Source: Spiroplasma gladiatoris
GTDB lineage: Bacteria > Bacillota_I > Bacilli_A > Mycoplasmatales > Mycoplasmataceae
Assembly: GCF_004379335.1 (NCBI RefSeq)
Contig: NZ_CP038013.1
Span: 124,001-188,000 of the forward strand
Reading direction: 5' to 3'
Length of the DNA stretch: 64,000 nt
The notes under the pieces were generated by a model, which saw only the letters and a program-made list of their open reading frames with translations, made no database searches and had not been told where the DNA came from. Positions 38,507 through 47,700 of the stretch are shown here, one piece after another. Made by a program: the position numbers and the translations under genes. Position 1 is the first letter of the stretch. Each line of letters starts with the position of its first letter.

Positions 38507-38799
38507 GAATAGTATCTTAAATGATATGTTCAATGCAAAATCAACAATAAAATTTATGTTGATGGGTTGTGGTCTTTTTTTTAATCTAAGCCACTTATAA
38601 AAAATAATAGAACTATATCAATAGTTCGCAAAAAAACTTTTAAAAAGTTTGTTTGTCTTTTTATAAGACCATATTGATTTTAATATAGCAGATAATATTA
38701 AAATCAACTTTAGTTCAAATGTTCGAACTCAAAGAAACTCTGCATCAAAAAAATATTGAATAAAATCAATATTTTTTGCTTTAAAGAACGGAGATTTAT
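38507..38799 (+). ncRNA. Structured 5' leader of the ABC exporter (putative riboregulator)
   Basis: About 290 bases between promoter and start codon hold a series of stems. GAACTAT/ATAGTTC is at 38610-38627, AAACTTT/AAAGTTT at 38634-38650 and GTCTT/AAGAC at 38655-38669. A 13-bp stem lies at 38674-38686/38695-38707, and AGTTC/GAACT at 38712-38729. A 12-bp stem ending in six Ts (38748-38759/38766-38777) looks like a terminator and ends 11 bases before the SD. TGGTCTT at 38570-38576 could pair instead with AAGACCA at 38665-38671. A short frame (38505-38600, 31 codons) overlaps the 5' part but has no SD. No T-box or purine-riboswitch motif was seen. Confidence 0.5.
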
Positions 38800-40641
38800 A
38801 TGAACGCGATAACAGGTTCTACAAAAGGGCCTTTTAAAAAATTATTATTTTATTATTATAAAAAAGAATACAAATTATCAATTTTATTGTTAATAATGAG
38901 TTTATTGATAGTGGCATGCTCAATTTTACTACCATTATTAACTTATCAATTAACACTGGCGATAAATATCAAATTATCAGATCAATTAGGAGAAAGTAAT
39001 CCTATTAATAATCAAAATTTAATACCATATTGAAACTTAGATATATATTTATTAATATCTATATCGATATTAGATATTGCTTTGTATTGTGTTGCTTCAT
39101 ACTTTTATGAAGTGGTTGCTTATAACATTGGAAGAAAAATAGAAATTGCTTTAAGAAATAAAGCTTTAGAAAATTTAGTAAAACAAGACATTTCTTATTA
39201 CTCAAACAAAAAAACAGGAGAAATTATTACAAAAATTATTAACGATACGCAAATTATAGGAGATCAAGCGATTCAGGTTCCTCTTCAAATTGGTGTGTCA
39301 AGTTTAGAAATAGCATCAGCTGCAATATTAATGCTTGTTTTTTCTTGAAAAATTGCAATACTATCTTTAGCAATATTTTGTTTATCAAATATTGCTATGA
39401 TATTTAGTTTTGTAGCAACAAGAAAAAAATTATATAAGGCAAAAGATACAATTACTAAAATAAATGGAGATGTTGTTAATCGTCTTTCGGCGATTAGTCT
39501 TATTAAGTCATCGGGTACAGAAGAATATGAAACAAAACGATTTGTAAATATTCATCAAAAGTATTATGATGAATCAAAAAAAGTAAACACTAACCAAGCG
39601 ATGATGCTAACAATTATATGAGGAGGAATATTTGTTTTAAATTTCTCTTCTATATTGTTGTCAATATTAATTTATGGTATTTTTGCAGAACCTAATGAAG
39701 GTTTAAGTTTTTTTAAATATAAATTAGCTTCATTTCAATTGGCTCAATCTATGCTAACTGCACCATTGTTTCAAATTATGAATGCTTTAATAGGATTAAT
39801 GAACGCTTCTGTATCTTCACAAAGAATAATTAAAACAATGGAGTCAAAACCTAAAATAAAAAAAATAAAAGACGAAACTATTAAAGGAAAAAATATTTGA
39901 GGAGATATAAAATTTGAAGATATCGACTTTGTTTATCCAGAAAAACCAGGAAAAAAAATTCTAGAAGGTTTTAATTATGTTTTTAAAAAAGGAAAAAGTT
40001 ATGCAATTGTTGGTGAAACGGGTAGTGGTAAATCTACAATTATAAAACTATTGTTAAGATTTTATGATCCAACAAATGGTAAAGTTCTTTTAAATAATGA
40101 TTGTGATTTAAAAGAAATTAGCTTATCTAAATACTTAAGTAATGTTGGATATGTGGAACAAGAACCTCAAATTTTATATGGAAATGTTTTTGAAAACGTT
40201 AAATACGGAAACTTTAAAATGAATAACAAAAAAATAATAGAAGCTTGCAAAAAGGCTGGTCTACACGAACTGATAATGTCTTGACCAGAAAAATATAACA
40301 CTATTTTAGGTGAAAGAGGTGTTATGTTGAGTGGTGGCCAAAAGCAAAGATTAGTAATAGCAAGAATGTTTTTGAAAAATCCTAAATTGCTCTTACTAGA
40401 TGAAGCGACTAGTGCTTTAGACTCAAAAGTGGAAAAAGAAATTCAAGCAAAGTTATACAAATTAATGCAATCAAGAACGACTATTATCGTCGCTCATAGA
40501 CTAGCTACAATTAAAAAAGTAGATGAAATTATAGTTTTAGGAAGTAATGGTAAAGGAATTATTCAAAAAGGAGCATTTGACAAGTTAAAAAGCATGGAAG
40601 GACCTTTTAAAGAATTATACGAAGCAAGTAAAATGGAATAA
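38800..40641 (+). CDS. Type I ABC exporter (fused membrane and ATPase domains)
   Basis: A 613-residue half-transporter working as a dimer: six transmembrane helices in residues ~25-320, then an ATPase domain. Walker A is GETGSGKST, the Q-loop is YVEQEPQILYGN, the signature is LSGGQKQR, Walker B is LLLLDEATSALD and the switch is AHRLATI. The family exports drugs, lipids or peptides. SD ACGGAG. It lies behind a long structured leader, unlike other genes here, hinting at induced expression. An IS element starts 30 bases downstream. Confidence 0.92.
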
Positions 40642-40670
40642 TAAATATATAAAAAAAGTTTTTACTAAAT

Positions 40671-40700
40671 AAAGGGTCGCCCCAAACTACATATATTTTA
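40671..40700. repeat. IS inverted repeat, left end
   Basis: AAAGGGTCGCCCCAAACT and following bases match the opposite end in inverted orientation with one mismatch over at least 22 bases. Confidence 0.85.
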
Positions 40701-41587
40701 ATAAATTACTCTCAAAAATTTCTTTGAGAGTATTTTTTAATTTGTTTATTATTCTATTATTAGAATAATTTCATATACAATCTTTCATTCAATTTATAAA
40801 AGTTCCATTATCTTCAAACTTATAACCTACATAATAATTTTGTTTTATGCTTTTAAAAAATGTTTCTACTATCAAGTTTTGTCAAGAAGCATATACATCT
40901 GTCATGCTTTTAATAATATTGTAATTGTTACAAAATTCTTTCATAATTAAGCTCCTAAATTGTGATCCTCTATCCGTGTGGATAATGCTGTTTTTTACAT
41001 CATATTTAGCAACTAAAAGTTTCATACTAATAATAAGTTCTTGTTTGTTTGATTGTTTGCAAAATATGTTATTAAAGGTAGTCTAGAATATATATCTATA
41101 TAAGCAAATAAGTAATTTTTTGTTTTTTATTTTGAACTCCAAAATATCTAAACAAATTTTTTCTAACGATTTATTTGCAATAAACTCGCTTTTATTTGTT
41201 TCTTGGTTTTTTAATAAATTGGGAGCTGTATTTATTAGATCTTTGTTTTTTTTAGTATAAGCTTTTCATTTTCTACTTTTTTCACAATTTTCAGGAACTA
41301 GATTTTGTGTTTTCATAGAACTCAAGACCATTTTTCGACCTAAACCAAATTTTAGTGCAATTTTTTTGTGCCCTCATTTTCGATGAGTTCCATATTTTGA
41401 ATATTTATCGTAAAAAACTTGGTTTATAAATAAGTCATAACTTGTGTCTCTTATGGTCATATATTCTTTTGAACCATTTGATAATCATTTATTATAAGCT
41501 TTTAGATTAATATTTAAAAGATTAATTAGTCATGATAATGCTATATTTTTTGCTCGTAATTTTTTGCTATTTTATACAATTCGATAT
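40690..41587 (-). pseudogene. Broken IS3 transposase orfB (integrase core)
   Basis: On the minus strand the DDE parts can be followed in changing frames: DIYSRLPLITYF, IIHTDRGSQFRSL and NLIVETFFKSIKQNYY, ending WNYSNRIINKLKNTLKE. The N-terminal region shows YGTHRKWGHKKIALKFGLG. Several frameshifts and stops make it non-functional. Confidence 0.8.
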
Positions 41588-41946
41588 TTACTTTTTGTTT
41601 TTTCATTCCTTTACTAGAGATACTGTATACTTTTCCATAACTTCTACTTTACTTGTTAGTTTTTTATTCTCTTTTTCTTTAATTTGCATCTCTCTTCTTA
41701 AATGTTCCAACTCTTGTTTCATTGTTTCAAACTCAACTTCTTTATTTATTTTAGGTTTTCTACCTCTCTTTGCATCAATTAGCCCAGCAATTCCTTTTTG
41801 TTTATAACGATTTTGTCAAATATAAATAGTTGATGTTTGTTTAATATTAAATTTTAAAGCTAACTTTCTTGCGCTTATATCTGTATTTGTAAACTCATCT
41901 ATTATTTTCTTTTTTATTCAGCACTAAATAAAATAGTTTTTGCCAT
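41588..41946 (-). pseudogene. Broken IS3 transposase orfA (HTH)
   Basis: Starts MAKTILFSAE, then a one-base insertion shifts the frame. It continues as an HTH region (ISARKLALKFNIKQTSTIYIW) and a leucine-zipper-like coiled coil (EFETMKQELEHLRREMQIKEKE), ending at TAA. Typical orfA of the IS150/IS3 group. Confidence 0.8.
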
Positions 41947-41984
41947 AAAAAAAATCACCCCTCTATAAAAATTATATACATAAT

Positions 41985-42010
41985 TTTTATGTAGTTTGGG
42001 GTGACCCTTT
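41985..42010. repeat. IS inverted repeat, right end
   Basis: AGTTTGGGGTGACCCTTT is the inverted partner of the left end at 40671. Confidence 0.85.
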
Positions 42011-42135
42011 AATTTAGTGCGGCACCTTTAACTGCTTCTATGAGATCAATATTTATATCATGTAATGACTCAGCTGCGGCTGCATCTAAAGGTACTGTTG
42101 TAAGTTTGGATTTTCAAATAGAGTAAAATCAATTG
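42011..42135 (-). pseudogene. Gene fragment cut off by the IS
   Basis: A minus-strand frame reading about 36 residues, including VPLDAAAAESLHDINIDLIE, runs into the IS; its TAA stop is partly made by the IS end. The rest of the gene is not on the other side. Parent gene not recognised. Confidence 0.4.
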
Positions 42136-43133
42136 CTGCTGCAAAAAATTGTTTATGATAAATTTAACGGAAAAAACCCCCCGAAAGCGATGCGAACTTA
42201 TTAGTTGAATTTAAATAAGCAAACGAAATTAAAGGAGAAGTTAAATTTCAAATAAACAATACAAAAACATTTTTTCAAGTGAAATTAACACTGAAAATTT
42301 AAAAGTATTAAAAGAAAATTTGGTGACAAAAGTAAGTGGCAAAAAAGAACTAAATGATGTAGAAAAAAATATTAAGTCTGTATTTAATAACTATTATATT
42401 ACAAAAACTTTTATAGAAGACATAAAAACTGCTTTTGCTAGTGCTTGAGAAGAAGTTACAGGTGGGGTAAAAATTGAAGATACATATAACTCAACATCCA
42501 GAAGTGAAAAAAATAAAAAAGCAAAATATGACGCTTTAGCTAAAAAAATAAGTGATTAAATGTATACTTCGTTAGAAGCAAAAAACCTTGAAAATACTTA
42601 TATATCTGAAATAAACTTTGATTATAGTGCAAAAGGGTGAAAGATCAGTTATAAATTAATGATTGATTTAAATGGTAATAACACTTATGATGAAAATGAA
42701 AAAAGTAATGAGTCTGAAAATAGCGGTTTAGAATATTAAAAAACTTAAAGAAAGTTCAACACAAGATGAAGTTGATGCAAAAAATAAAGAGGTTGGTTGA
42801 ATGAAAAAAACTCAAAACTTATTGTCATTAGGAATATATAAAATGAAATTATTTATGCAACAATTAGTTTTAACTAATGGAAACGAATGACTAAAAGATG
42901 TATTATATGGTTTATTAGTTAATTTTGCTGAAAACGTATTAGAAATGATACCTAACATTAAGACAATGCTTAGTGTTCCGGTAGCATCTTAAATTTTCAA
43001 TAAATTTGTATTATTGCCATTAAGTAATAAACTTACTGCATCAATAATTAAAATGATAGTTACTTGAGCAGAAGAAAATAAAGATAAAAATGCTATATCA
43101 ATAATTAATGTCCAATTTTTTATAACTAAATAA
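42136..43133 (+). pseudogene. Decayed lipoprotein-like or surface-protein genes
   Basis: Plus-strand frames with Lys/Asn-rich sequence resembling mollicute lipoproteins but no start, signal peptide or complete frame. Readable parts: an ~95-codon block ending KYDALAKKISD and TAA near 42557, then ENTYISEINFDYSAKGWKIS, then KKTQNLLSLGIYKMKLFMQQ and WAEENKDKN. Frameshifts separate them. No intact gene is seen in these 1000 bases. Confidence 0.5.
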
Positions 43134-43201
43134 GAGTTAAATTAAACTTCAAAGCTCCAATTAATATTGATAGAAGTTTTTTTAAAAAAAATAAAAAAAG
43201 T

Positions 43202-43231
43202 TTGTATTTTTTATTATATCTATGCTATTAT
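43202..43231 (+). promoter_or_regulatory. Promoter of the tRNA Asn-Glu-Val-Thr cluster
   Basis: TTGTAT (43202-43207), an 18-base spacer and TATTAT (43226-43231), 23 bases before the first tRNA. Confidence 0.6.
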
Positions 43232-43253
43232 GAATAAGTAGTTTTTAAGAAAT

Positions 43254-43329
43254 GGCTTTTTAGCTCAGTTGGTAGAGCAACCGGCTGTTAACCGGTTGGT
43301 CGCAGGTTCGAGTCCTGCAAAAGCCGCCA
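43254..43329 (+). tRNA. tRNA-Asn (GTT)
   Basis: Cloverleaf with acceptor GGCTTTT/AAAAGCC, anticodon loop CTGTTAA and encoded CCA. First gene of a four-tRNA cluster. Confidence 0.96.
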
Positions 43330-43337
43330 TTTTTTAT

Positions 43338-43413
43338 GGCCTGTTGGTGAAGCGGTGAACACACACGGTTTTCATCCGTGCATACACGGGTTCGATCCCC
43401 GTACAGGCTACCA
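43338..43413 (+). tRNA. tRNA-Glu (TTC)
   Basis: Acceptor GGCCTGT/ACAGGCT with a G-U first pair, anticodon loop TTTTCAT, encoded CCA. Substrate of GluRS, and Glu donor for the GatCAB route. Confidence 0.95.
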
Positions 43414-43430
43414 TATTTTTATTTTTTTGT

Positions 43431-43506
43431 GGAGTGCTAGCTCAGTTGGGAGAGCTCCTGCCTTACAAGCAGGCGGTCGGCGGTTCGAGCCCGTCGCACT
43501 CCACCA
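43431..43506 (+). tRNA. tRNA-Val (TAC)
   Basis: Acceptor GGAGTGC/GCACTCC, anticodon loop CTTACAA, encoded CCA. Confidence 0.96.
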
Positions 43507-43516
43507 TTTATTTTAC

Positions 43517-43592
43517 GCTGATGTGGCTCAATTGGCAGAGCAACTGACTTGTAATCAGTAGGTTGTAGGTTCAAGTCCTATCATCAGCACCA
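43517..43592 (+). tRNA. tRNA-Thr (TGT)
   Basis: Acceptor GCTGATG/CATCAGC, anticodon loop CTTGTAA, encoded CCA. Last of the four-tRNA group before a terminator. Confidence 0.96.
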
Positions 43593-43608
43593 GTAAAAAA
43601 AATATAAG

Positions 43609-43638
43609 CAATCTCAACTAATGAGATTGTTTTTTTAT
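43609..43638 (+). terminator. Terminator after tRNA-Thr
   Basis: The hairpin CAATCTCA-ACTAA-TGAGATTG is followed by a run of Ts. Confidence 0.88.
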
Positions 43639-43669
43639 GTAAAATATAATTATGTATAAGAGGTAAACT

Positions 43670-44056
43670 ATGAAACAAATGATAAAAAATAGTAGAATAA
43701 TTTTAATAGCAATTGGAGTCTTTATGTCGTTTTTGGTAAATGTTTTAGCAATGATTTTTTGAAAAACTATTGCAATAAATTTAAACAAGTTTACTCAAGA
43801 AGGGTTTGTTTTTACAATGACTTATTTATGTATTATGCTGGGTTGAATTATTGTATATTCATGCCTAATTTTTATAAAAAGAAATCTATCATTTGGTTAT
43901 ATTGGATCAATTATGTCTCTTATTTTTGCAATTCAAATTATTCTTGTTTCATACTTTTTTTTAACATGAATTTTTTGATTACCTTATTGTATTTCAGCAA
44001 TTGTAACAATTGTTGGTAGTGCATTGATAATTAAAGATAATCGAGAAAATTTATAG
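43670..44056 (+). CDS. Small four-helix membrane protein, unknown
   Basis: A 128-residue protein starting at ATG 43670 behind AAGAGGT. Four hydrophobic helices cover most of the chain; Trp is TGA throughout (at least four). No family is recognised. It is placed between tRNA-Thr and tRNA-Lys, which in related bacteria are neighbours in one tRNA array, so it appears to be an insertion into that array. A TATAAT at 43645-43650 may drive it. Confidence 0.6.
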
Positions 44057-44095
44057 AAATAAATATATTTATGATATTATTATTTTGTTGCAATT

Positions 44096-44171
<76 letters not shown>

Positions 44172-44176
44172 TTAAA

Positions 44177-44261
44177 CCGGGATTGGCGGAATTGGCAGAC
44201 GCACCAGACTTAGGATCTGGCGTGGCAACACGTGGGGGTTCAAGTCCCTTATCCCGGACCA
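44177..44261 (+). tRNA. tRNA-Leu (TAG)
   Basis: 85 bases with long variable arm, acceptor CCGGGAT/ATCCCGG, anticodon loop CTTAGGA, encoded CCA. Five bases after tRNA-Lys, hence cotranscribed. Confidence 0.95.
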
Positions 44262-44273
44262 TATATGAAATAA

Positions 44274-44302
44274 TACTCTTGAATTTTTTCAAGAGTTTTT
44301 TT
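44274..44302 (+). terminator. Terminator after tRNA-Leu
   Basis: The hairpin ACTCTTGA-ATTTTT-TCAAGAGT is followed by a T run. Confidence 0.88.
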
Positions 44303-44356
44303 ATAAAAAATATCATATTTCATACATTTAATGTAATATATAGCAAGGTGGTTTTT

Positions 44357-45208
44357 ATGAAAGAAAAGTTAAAAGAGAAAGTAATAGTTTTTGTTGATTT
44401 AGATGGTACAGCGTTAAATTCAAATCATGAATTTAGTAATAAAACTAAAGAGATTGTAAAAAAACTTTATAATAAAGGTCACTTGCTAATACCAATAACT
44501 GCAAGAAGTACAAAAGATGCAATTTTTCAACAAGCTGTTAATTTAGGATTAGATAAATTAAAAGGAATAGCCGTTGCAAATAATGGGACACATATTTACG
44601 ATTTTAAAACTAACTCATTTATAAGAAGTAGCACTATTTCACAAGATATGTTAAAAAAAGTTTTTGAAAAAACTTATGGTAAAATAGGTAAGTACAAAGT
44701 TCATTATTTTGCAAATGACAAAACTTATGTTTATGGAGATGGAGAAAACTCTCGATATTGAAGCGATATAATGAAGGTTGATTATAAAATCATCAAATCT
44801 TTTGAAGAAATTCATAGAGATATCAATCATCTTACTATTATTTTGGATGAAAAAGTTACAGATGAAGATATTGAGAATTTTTATAAAGATTTTGATTTTG
44901 TAAGTCAGCAATTGCAAATAACTCAATATACTCGTAGAGTATATGAGCTTTGTGCAAAGGGTATCAATAAAGGAGAAGCAATACAATATATTTTGAATTA
45001 TTATAATTATGATGATTCAAATTCTTCTATATTTTGCTTTGGAGATAGTGTTAATGATATACCTATGTTTAAAGTAGCAAAATATCCAGTTGCAATGGGT
45101 AATGCTATTGATGAAATTAAGAAGTTAGCAAAGTTTGAGACTTTATCAAATGATCAAAACGGAGTTGCTGACTTCATTGAAAAAAATATCTTAAAAGAAG
45201 GAGATTAA
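44357..45208 (+). CDS. HAD-superfamily phosphatase, Cof type (first of two)
   Basis: A 283-residue HAD-IIB hydrolase: motif I VFVDLDGTALNS with nucleophile Asp, motif II ITARS, and motif III/IV FGDSVNDIPMFKVAKYPVAMGNA. The cap of ~120 residues between them is the C2B type. Such enzymes dephosphorylate sugar phosphates or flavin precursors; the substrate is not predictable. SD AAGGTGG. Four bases upstream of trxA, so cotranscribed. Several TGA Trp codons. Confidence 0.88.
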
Positions 45209-45212
45209 AATT

Positions 45213-45515
45213 ATGGCAAAAATAATTAGTACTACTGAGGAATTTAATGCAGAAATTTCAAAACCAAACACTGTTGTTGATTTTTATGCAGATTGATGTG
45301 GACCATGTAAAATGTTTGCACCATTATTTGATCAAGTATCACAAGAAGCAACTGATTCAAACTTTATAAAAGTAAACGTTGATGAATTAAGAGAAGTTGC
45401 AGATAAATATGAGATTAAATCAATTCCTACAGTTGTAAAATTTGAAAATGGAAATGAAGTAAAAAGAAATGTTGGATCTTTAGGAAAAGATGCATTGTTA
45501 GATTTTGCAAAATAA
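45213..45515 (+). CDS. trxA: Thioredoxin
   Basis: A 100-residue thioredoxin that reduces protein disulfides, kept reduced by thioredoxin reductase (not in window). Active site WCGPC with its Trp encoded by TGA; the cis-proline is in SIPTVVKF. Standard length and fold (VVDFYADWCGPCKMFAPLF). SD AAGGAG. Between two HAD phosphatase genes with 4-base gaps, forming one operon. Confidence 0.96.
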
Positions 45516-45519
45516 AAAA

Positions 45520-46356
45520 ATGATTAAACTAATTACATTAGATATTGATGGAACATTATTAGGAAAGAAAAAACAAGTTTCTAAAAAAAATATTGAAGCA
45601 ATAAAAAAAGCAAGAGAATCAGGAATTAAAATATGTATTGCTTCTGGAAGAGCTTTAAATCGTATTGAAAAAATTGCAGAGCAAATTGGAGTTATGGATT
45701 CTTTGGAATATGTAATAACTATGAACGGGGCAGCAATTTATAAATACAATCAAAAAAAAGAACCAGAATTAATTAGTGAAACATTATTTTCAAAAAATGA
45801 TGTTAAATATATTTATAATTGTGCAATGGATAATAGGCTAAATTGTTTTTCTTATTCAAAAGATATTAAAAAGGCCTATGTTATTAAAAATAAAGGACCT
45901 TTTATTTGGTTTATGAAAAAGATCTCTAAAAGAAATATTATAATTTATAAACGAGATGAAATGGATGAACAAGCTTACAAAATTATTATCTATGGTAATA
46001 AAAAAAGAATAAATAAATGTAGAGAAACATTAGAACTAAAAAAATATGAAATGTTTTCTTGAAGTTATTTATCTGGAAATACAGCAAATATTGAAGTTAA
46101 CCCAAATGGAGTAGATAAAATGTTTGCTTTACAAAATATTGCTAAATTAGAAAATATTAATTCTGATGAAATAATGTATTTTGGTGATGGAGATAATGAT
46201 AAAAGAGTTATGCAATGAGCTGGACATGGAGTTGCTATGAAAAATGCTGCTAAACATGTGAAAAAAGTTGCAAATTACATTACAGGACATCACAAAAAAT
46301 CTGGTGTTGCTCAAATGATTGAAAAATATCTAAATAGTTCTAAAAATGCTTTATAA
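45520..46356 (+). CDS. HAD-superfamily phosphatase, Cof type (second of two)
   Basis: A 278-residue HAD-IIB hydrolase: ITLDIDGTLLGKKK motif I, IASGRAL motif II, and FGDGDNDKRVMQWAGHGVAMKNA motif IV. ATG 45520 is 4 bases after the trxA stop with no clear SD, implying coupling to trxA translation; a TTG at 45505 lies inside trxA and is less likely. Only distantly like the first HAD gene. Followed by a terminator. Confidence 0.87.
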
Positions 46357-46368
46357 GCATTTTTTTAT
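46343..46368 (+). terminator. Terminator after HAD-trxA-HAD operon
   Basis: The hairpin AAAATGCT-TTATA-AGCATTTT is followed by T residues, overlapping the gene's stop. Confidence 0.85.
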
Positions 46369-46389
46369 TTTTTTTCAACTCAATATTTA

Positions 46390-46417
46390 TTGCACAAAAT
46401 TGTATTTACTTTATAAT
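46390..46417 (+). promoter_or_regulatory. Promoter of the pot operon leader
   Basis: TTGCAC (46390-46395), a 16-base spacer and TATAAT (46412-46417), ~36 bases before the leader ORF. Confidence 0.6.
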
Positions 46418-46453
46418 AAATTAGACAAGATTTTTTTTGAAGGGAGAATAACT

Positions 46454-46579
46454 ATGAATATGTATGATGTTGTTAATATTAGTCAATATATTATTGAAGA
46501 ATGACTTGATGTAGTTATTACTCGAATTGAATGATTTGAAAAAATCTTAGAAACTGAAATGCTCCTCCTGAATGCGTAA
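46454..46579 (+). CDS. 41-codon leader ORF upstream of potA
   Basis: A small frame with its own SD (AAGGGAGAA, 8 bases before ATG) encoding 41 residues with two TGA tryptophans (EEWLDVV, RIEWFEK) and ending EMLLLNA. Not recognised. Its last codons contain CTCCTC (46562-46567), complementary to the GAGGAG SD of potA (46624-46629). Its stop lies inside a stem at 46574-46595. This arrangement suggests a regulatory upstream ORF rather than a working protein, though a real small protein cannot be excluded. Confidence 0.55.
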
Positions 46580-46595
46580 TAAGATAAGATTACGC
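46574..46595 (+). promoter_or_regulatory. Stem-loop at the leader ORF stop
   Basis: Perfect 7-bp stem GCGTAAT / ATTACGC with an 8-base loop; the TAA stop of the leader ORF is in the 5' arm. No T run follows, so it is not an ordinary terminator. Confidence 0.6.
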
Positions 46596-46641
46596 GATAA
46601 CAACTTAATATTTAAATCTATAAGAGGAGAAAAAAACGCCA

Positions 46642-47700
46642 ATGAACAAGAAAAATAATATATTGGAAATTCGTAACTTAACAAAAAGTTACGATGGAAA
46701 AGTTGTTTTAAAAGGTGTTAGTTTTAACGTCCACGAAGGAGAGTTTATTACTCTATTAGGACCTTCAGGTTGTGGGAAAACCACAACTTTAAACATTATT
46801 GGAGGACGTGAAAAACAAGATTTAGGAGATTTATTATTTGAAGGAAAAGACTTAACTCCAATTCCAAGTAATAAACGCCAAATTAACACAATTTTTCAAA
46901 ATTATGCTTTGTTTCCACATTATGATGTGTATGATAACATTGCATACGGTTTAAGAATTAAAAAAACTAAAGAAGATCTAATAGAACAAGAAGTTATGAG
47001 ATACATTAAAAAGTTCTCTTTAGAAGGACATGAAACAAAAAGAGTTCATGAATTGAGTGGAGGGCAAAAGCAACGTGTTGCAATTGCAAGAGCTTTAGTT
47101 TTGAAACCAAGAATATTACTTTTAGATGAACCAATGTCAGCTTTAGATGTTCAATTAAGAAAAAAAATGCAAGCTGAGCTAAAAGAATTACAAGAAGAAA
47201 TTGGAATTACATTTATTTTAGTAACTCACGATCAAGAAGAAGCTTTAACTTTAAGTGATAGAGTTGTTGTTATGAATGACGGAAACATCCAACAGATAGG
47301 AACTCCAGAAGAAATTTATAATGAGCCAGAAAATAGATGAGTAGCAAACTTTATTGGAGTTTCAAATTTAATTAATGATGGAATGATGGTAAAAGACAAT
47401 CTTGTAAAATTTGACGGAAAAGAATTTGAGTGTGTTGATAAAGGATATGGTGAAAATCAATCAAATATCGATATAGTATTAAGACCTGAAGATATTAAAA
47501 TCGGAAAACCTGGGAAAGGATTTTATGATGGCGTTGTAGAAAACGTAACATTTAAAGGTGTTCATTATGAAATATTAGTTGAAGGTGAATTTAGAAAATA
47601 TAAAATTCACACAACTGAATTCCATGATTTTGACTCAAAAGTTTCAATTAGTTGATCACCAAGCGATATCCATGTAATGTGAAAAGAGATTGATGAATAA
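46642..47700 (+). CDS. potA: Spermidine/putrescine ABC transporter ATP-binding protein
   Basis: A 352-residue ATPase: Walker A GPSGCGKTT, Q-loop FQNYALFPHY, signature LSGGQKQR, Walker B ILLLDEPMSALD, switch VTHDQEEA, then a C-terminal TOBE-like regulatory domain from ~residue 240. The polyamine assignment rests on this being followed by PotB and PotC/PotD homologues. SD GAGGAG is 12 bases before ATG. The protein extends past the TGA at 47338 and the TGA near 47680 to TAA. Overlaps potB by 8 bases. Confidence 0.92.

Larger units (their letters stand above)
40671..42010 (-). mobile_element. Degenerate IS3-family insertion sequence
   Basis: A 1340-bp element bounded by inverted repeats AAAGGGTC(G/A)CCCCAAACTACATA. 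Both halves of an IS3-type transposase can be read on the minus strand but are broken by frameshifts. The bases outside the repeats (ACTAAAT left, ATTTAGT right) also form an inverted pair, so the true ends may be a few bases further out. No clear target duplication was found. Confidence 0.85.

Noticed and set aside
38507-38799. T-box or purine-type riboswitch in the exporter leader
   Set aside because: No T-box consensus and no purine-riboswitch core were found; the leader is reported only as structured.
41532-41807. Plus-strand ORF inside the first IS
   Set aside because: It is the antisense of the transposase coding strand; the minus strand shows the transposase motifs.
43355-43561. ORFs across the tRNA arrays (also 59012-59311 and 62085-62288)
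   Set aside because: They run through well-formed tRNA genes and translate tRNA sequence.
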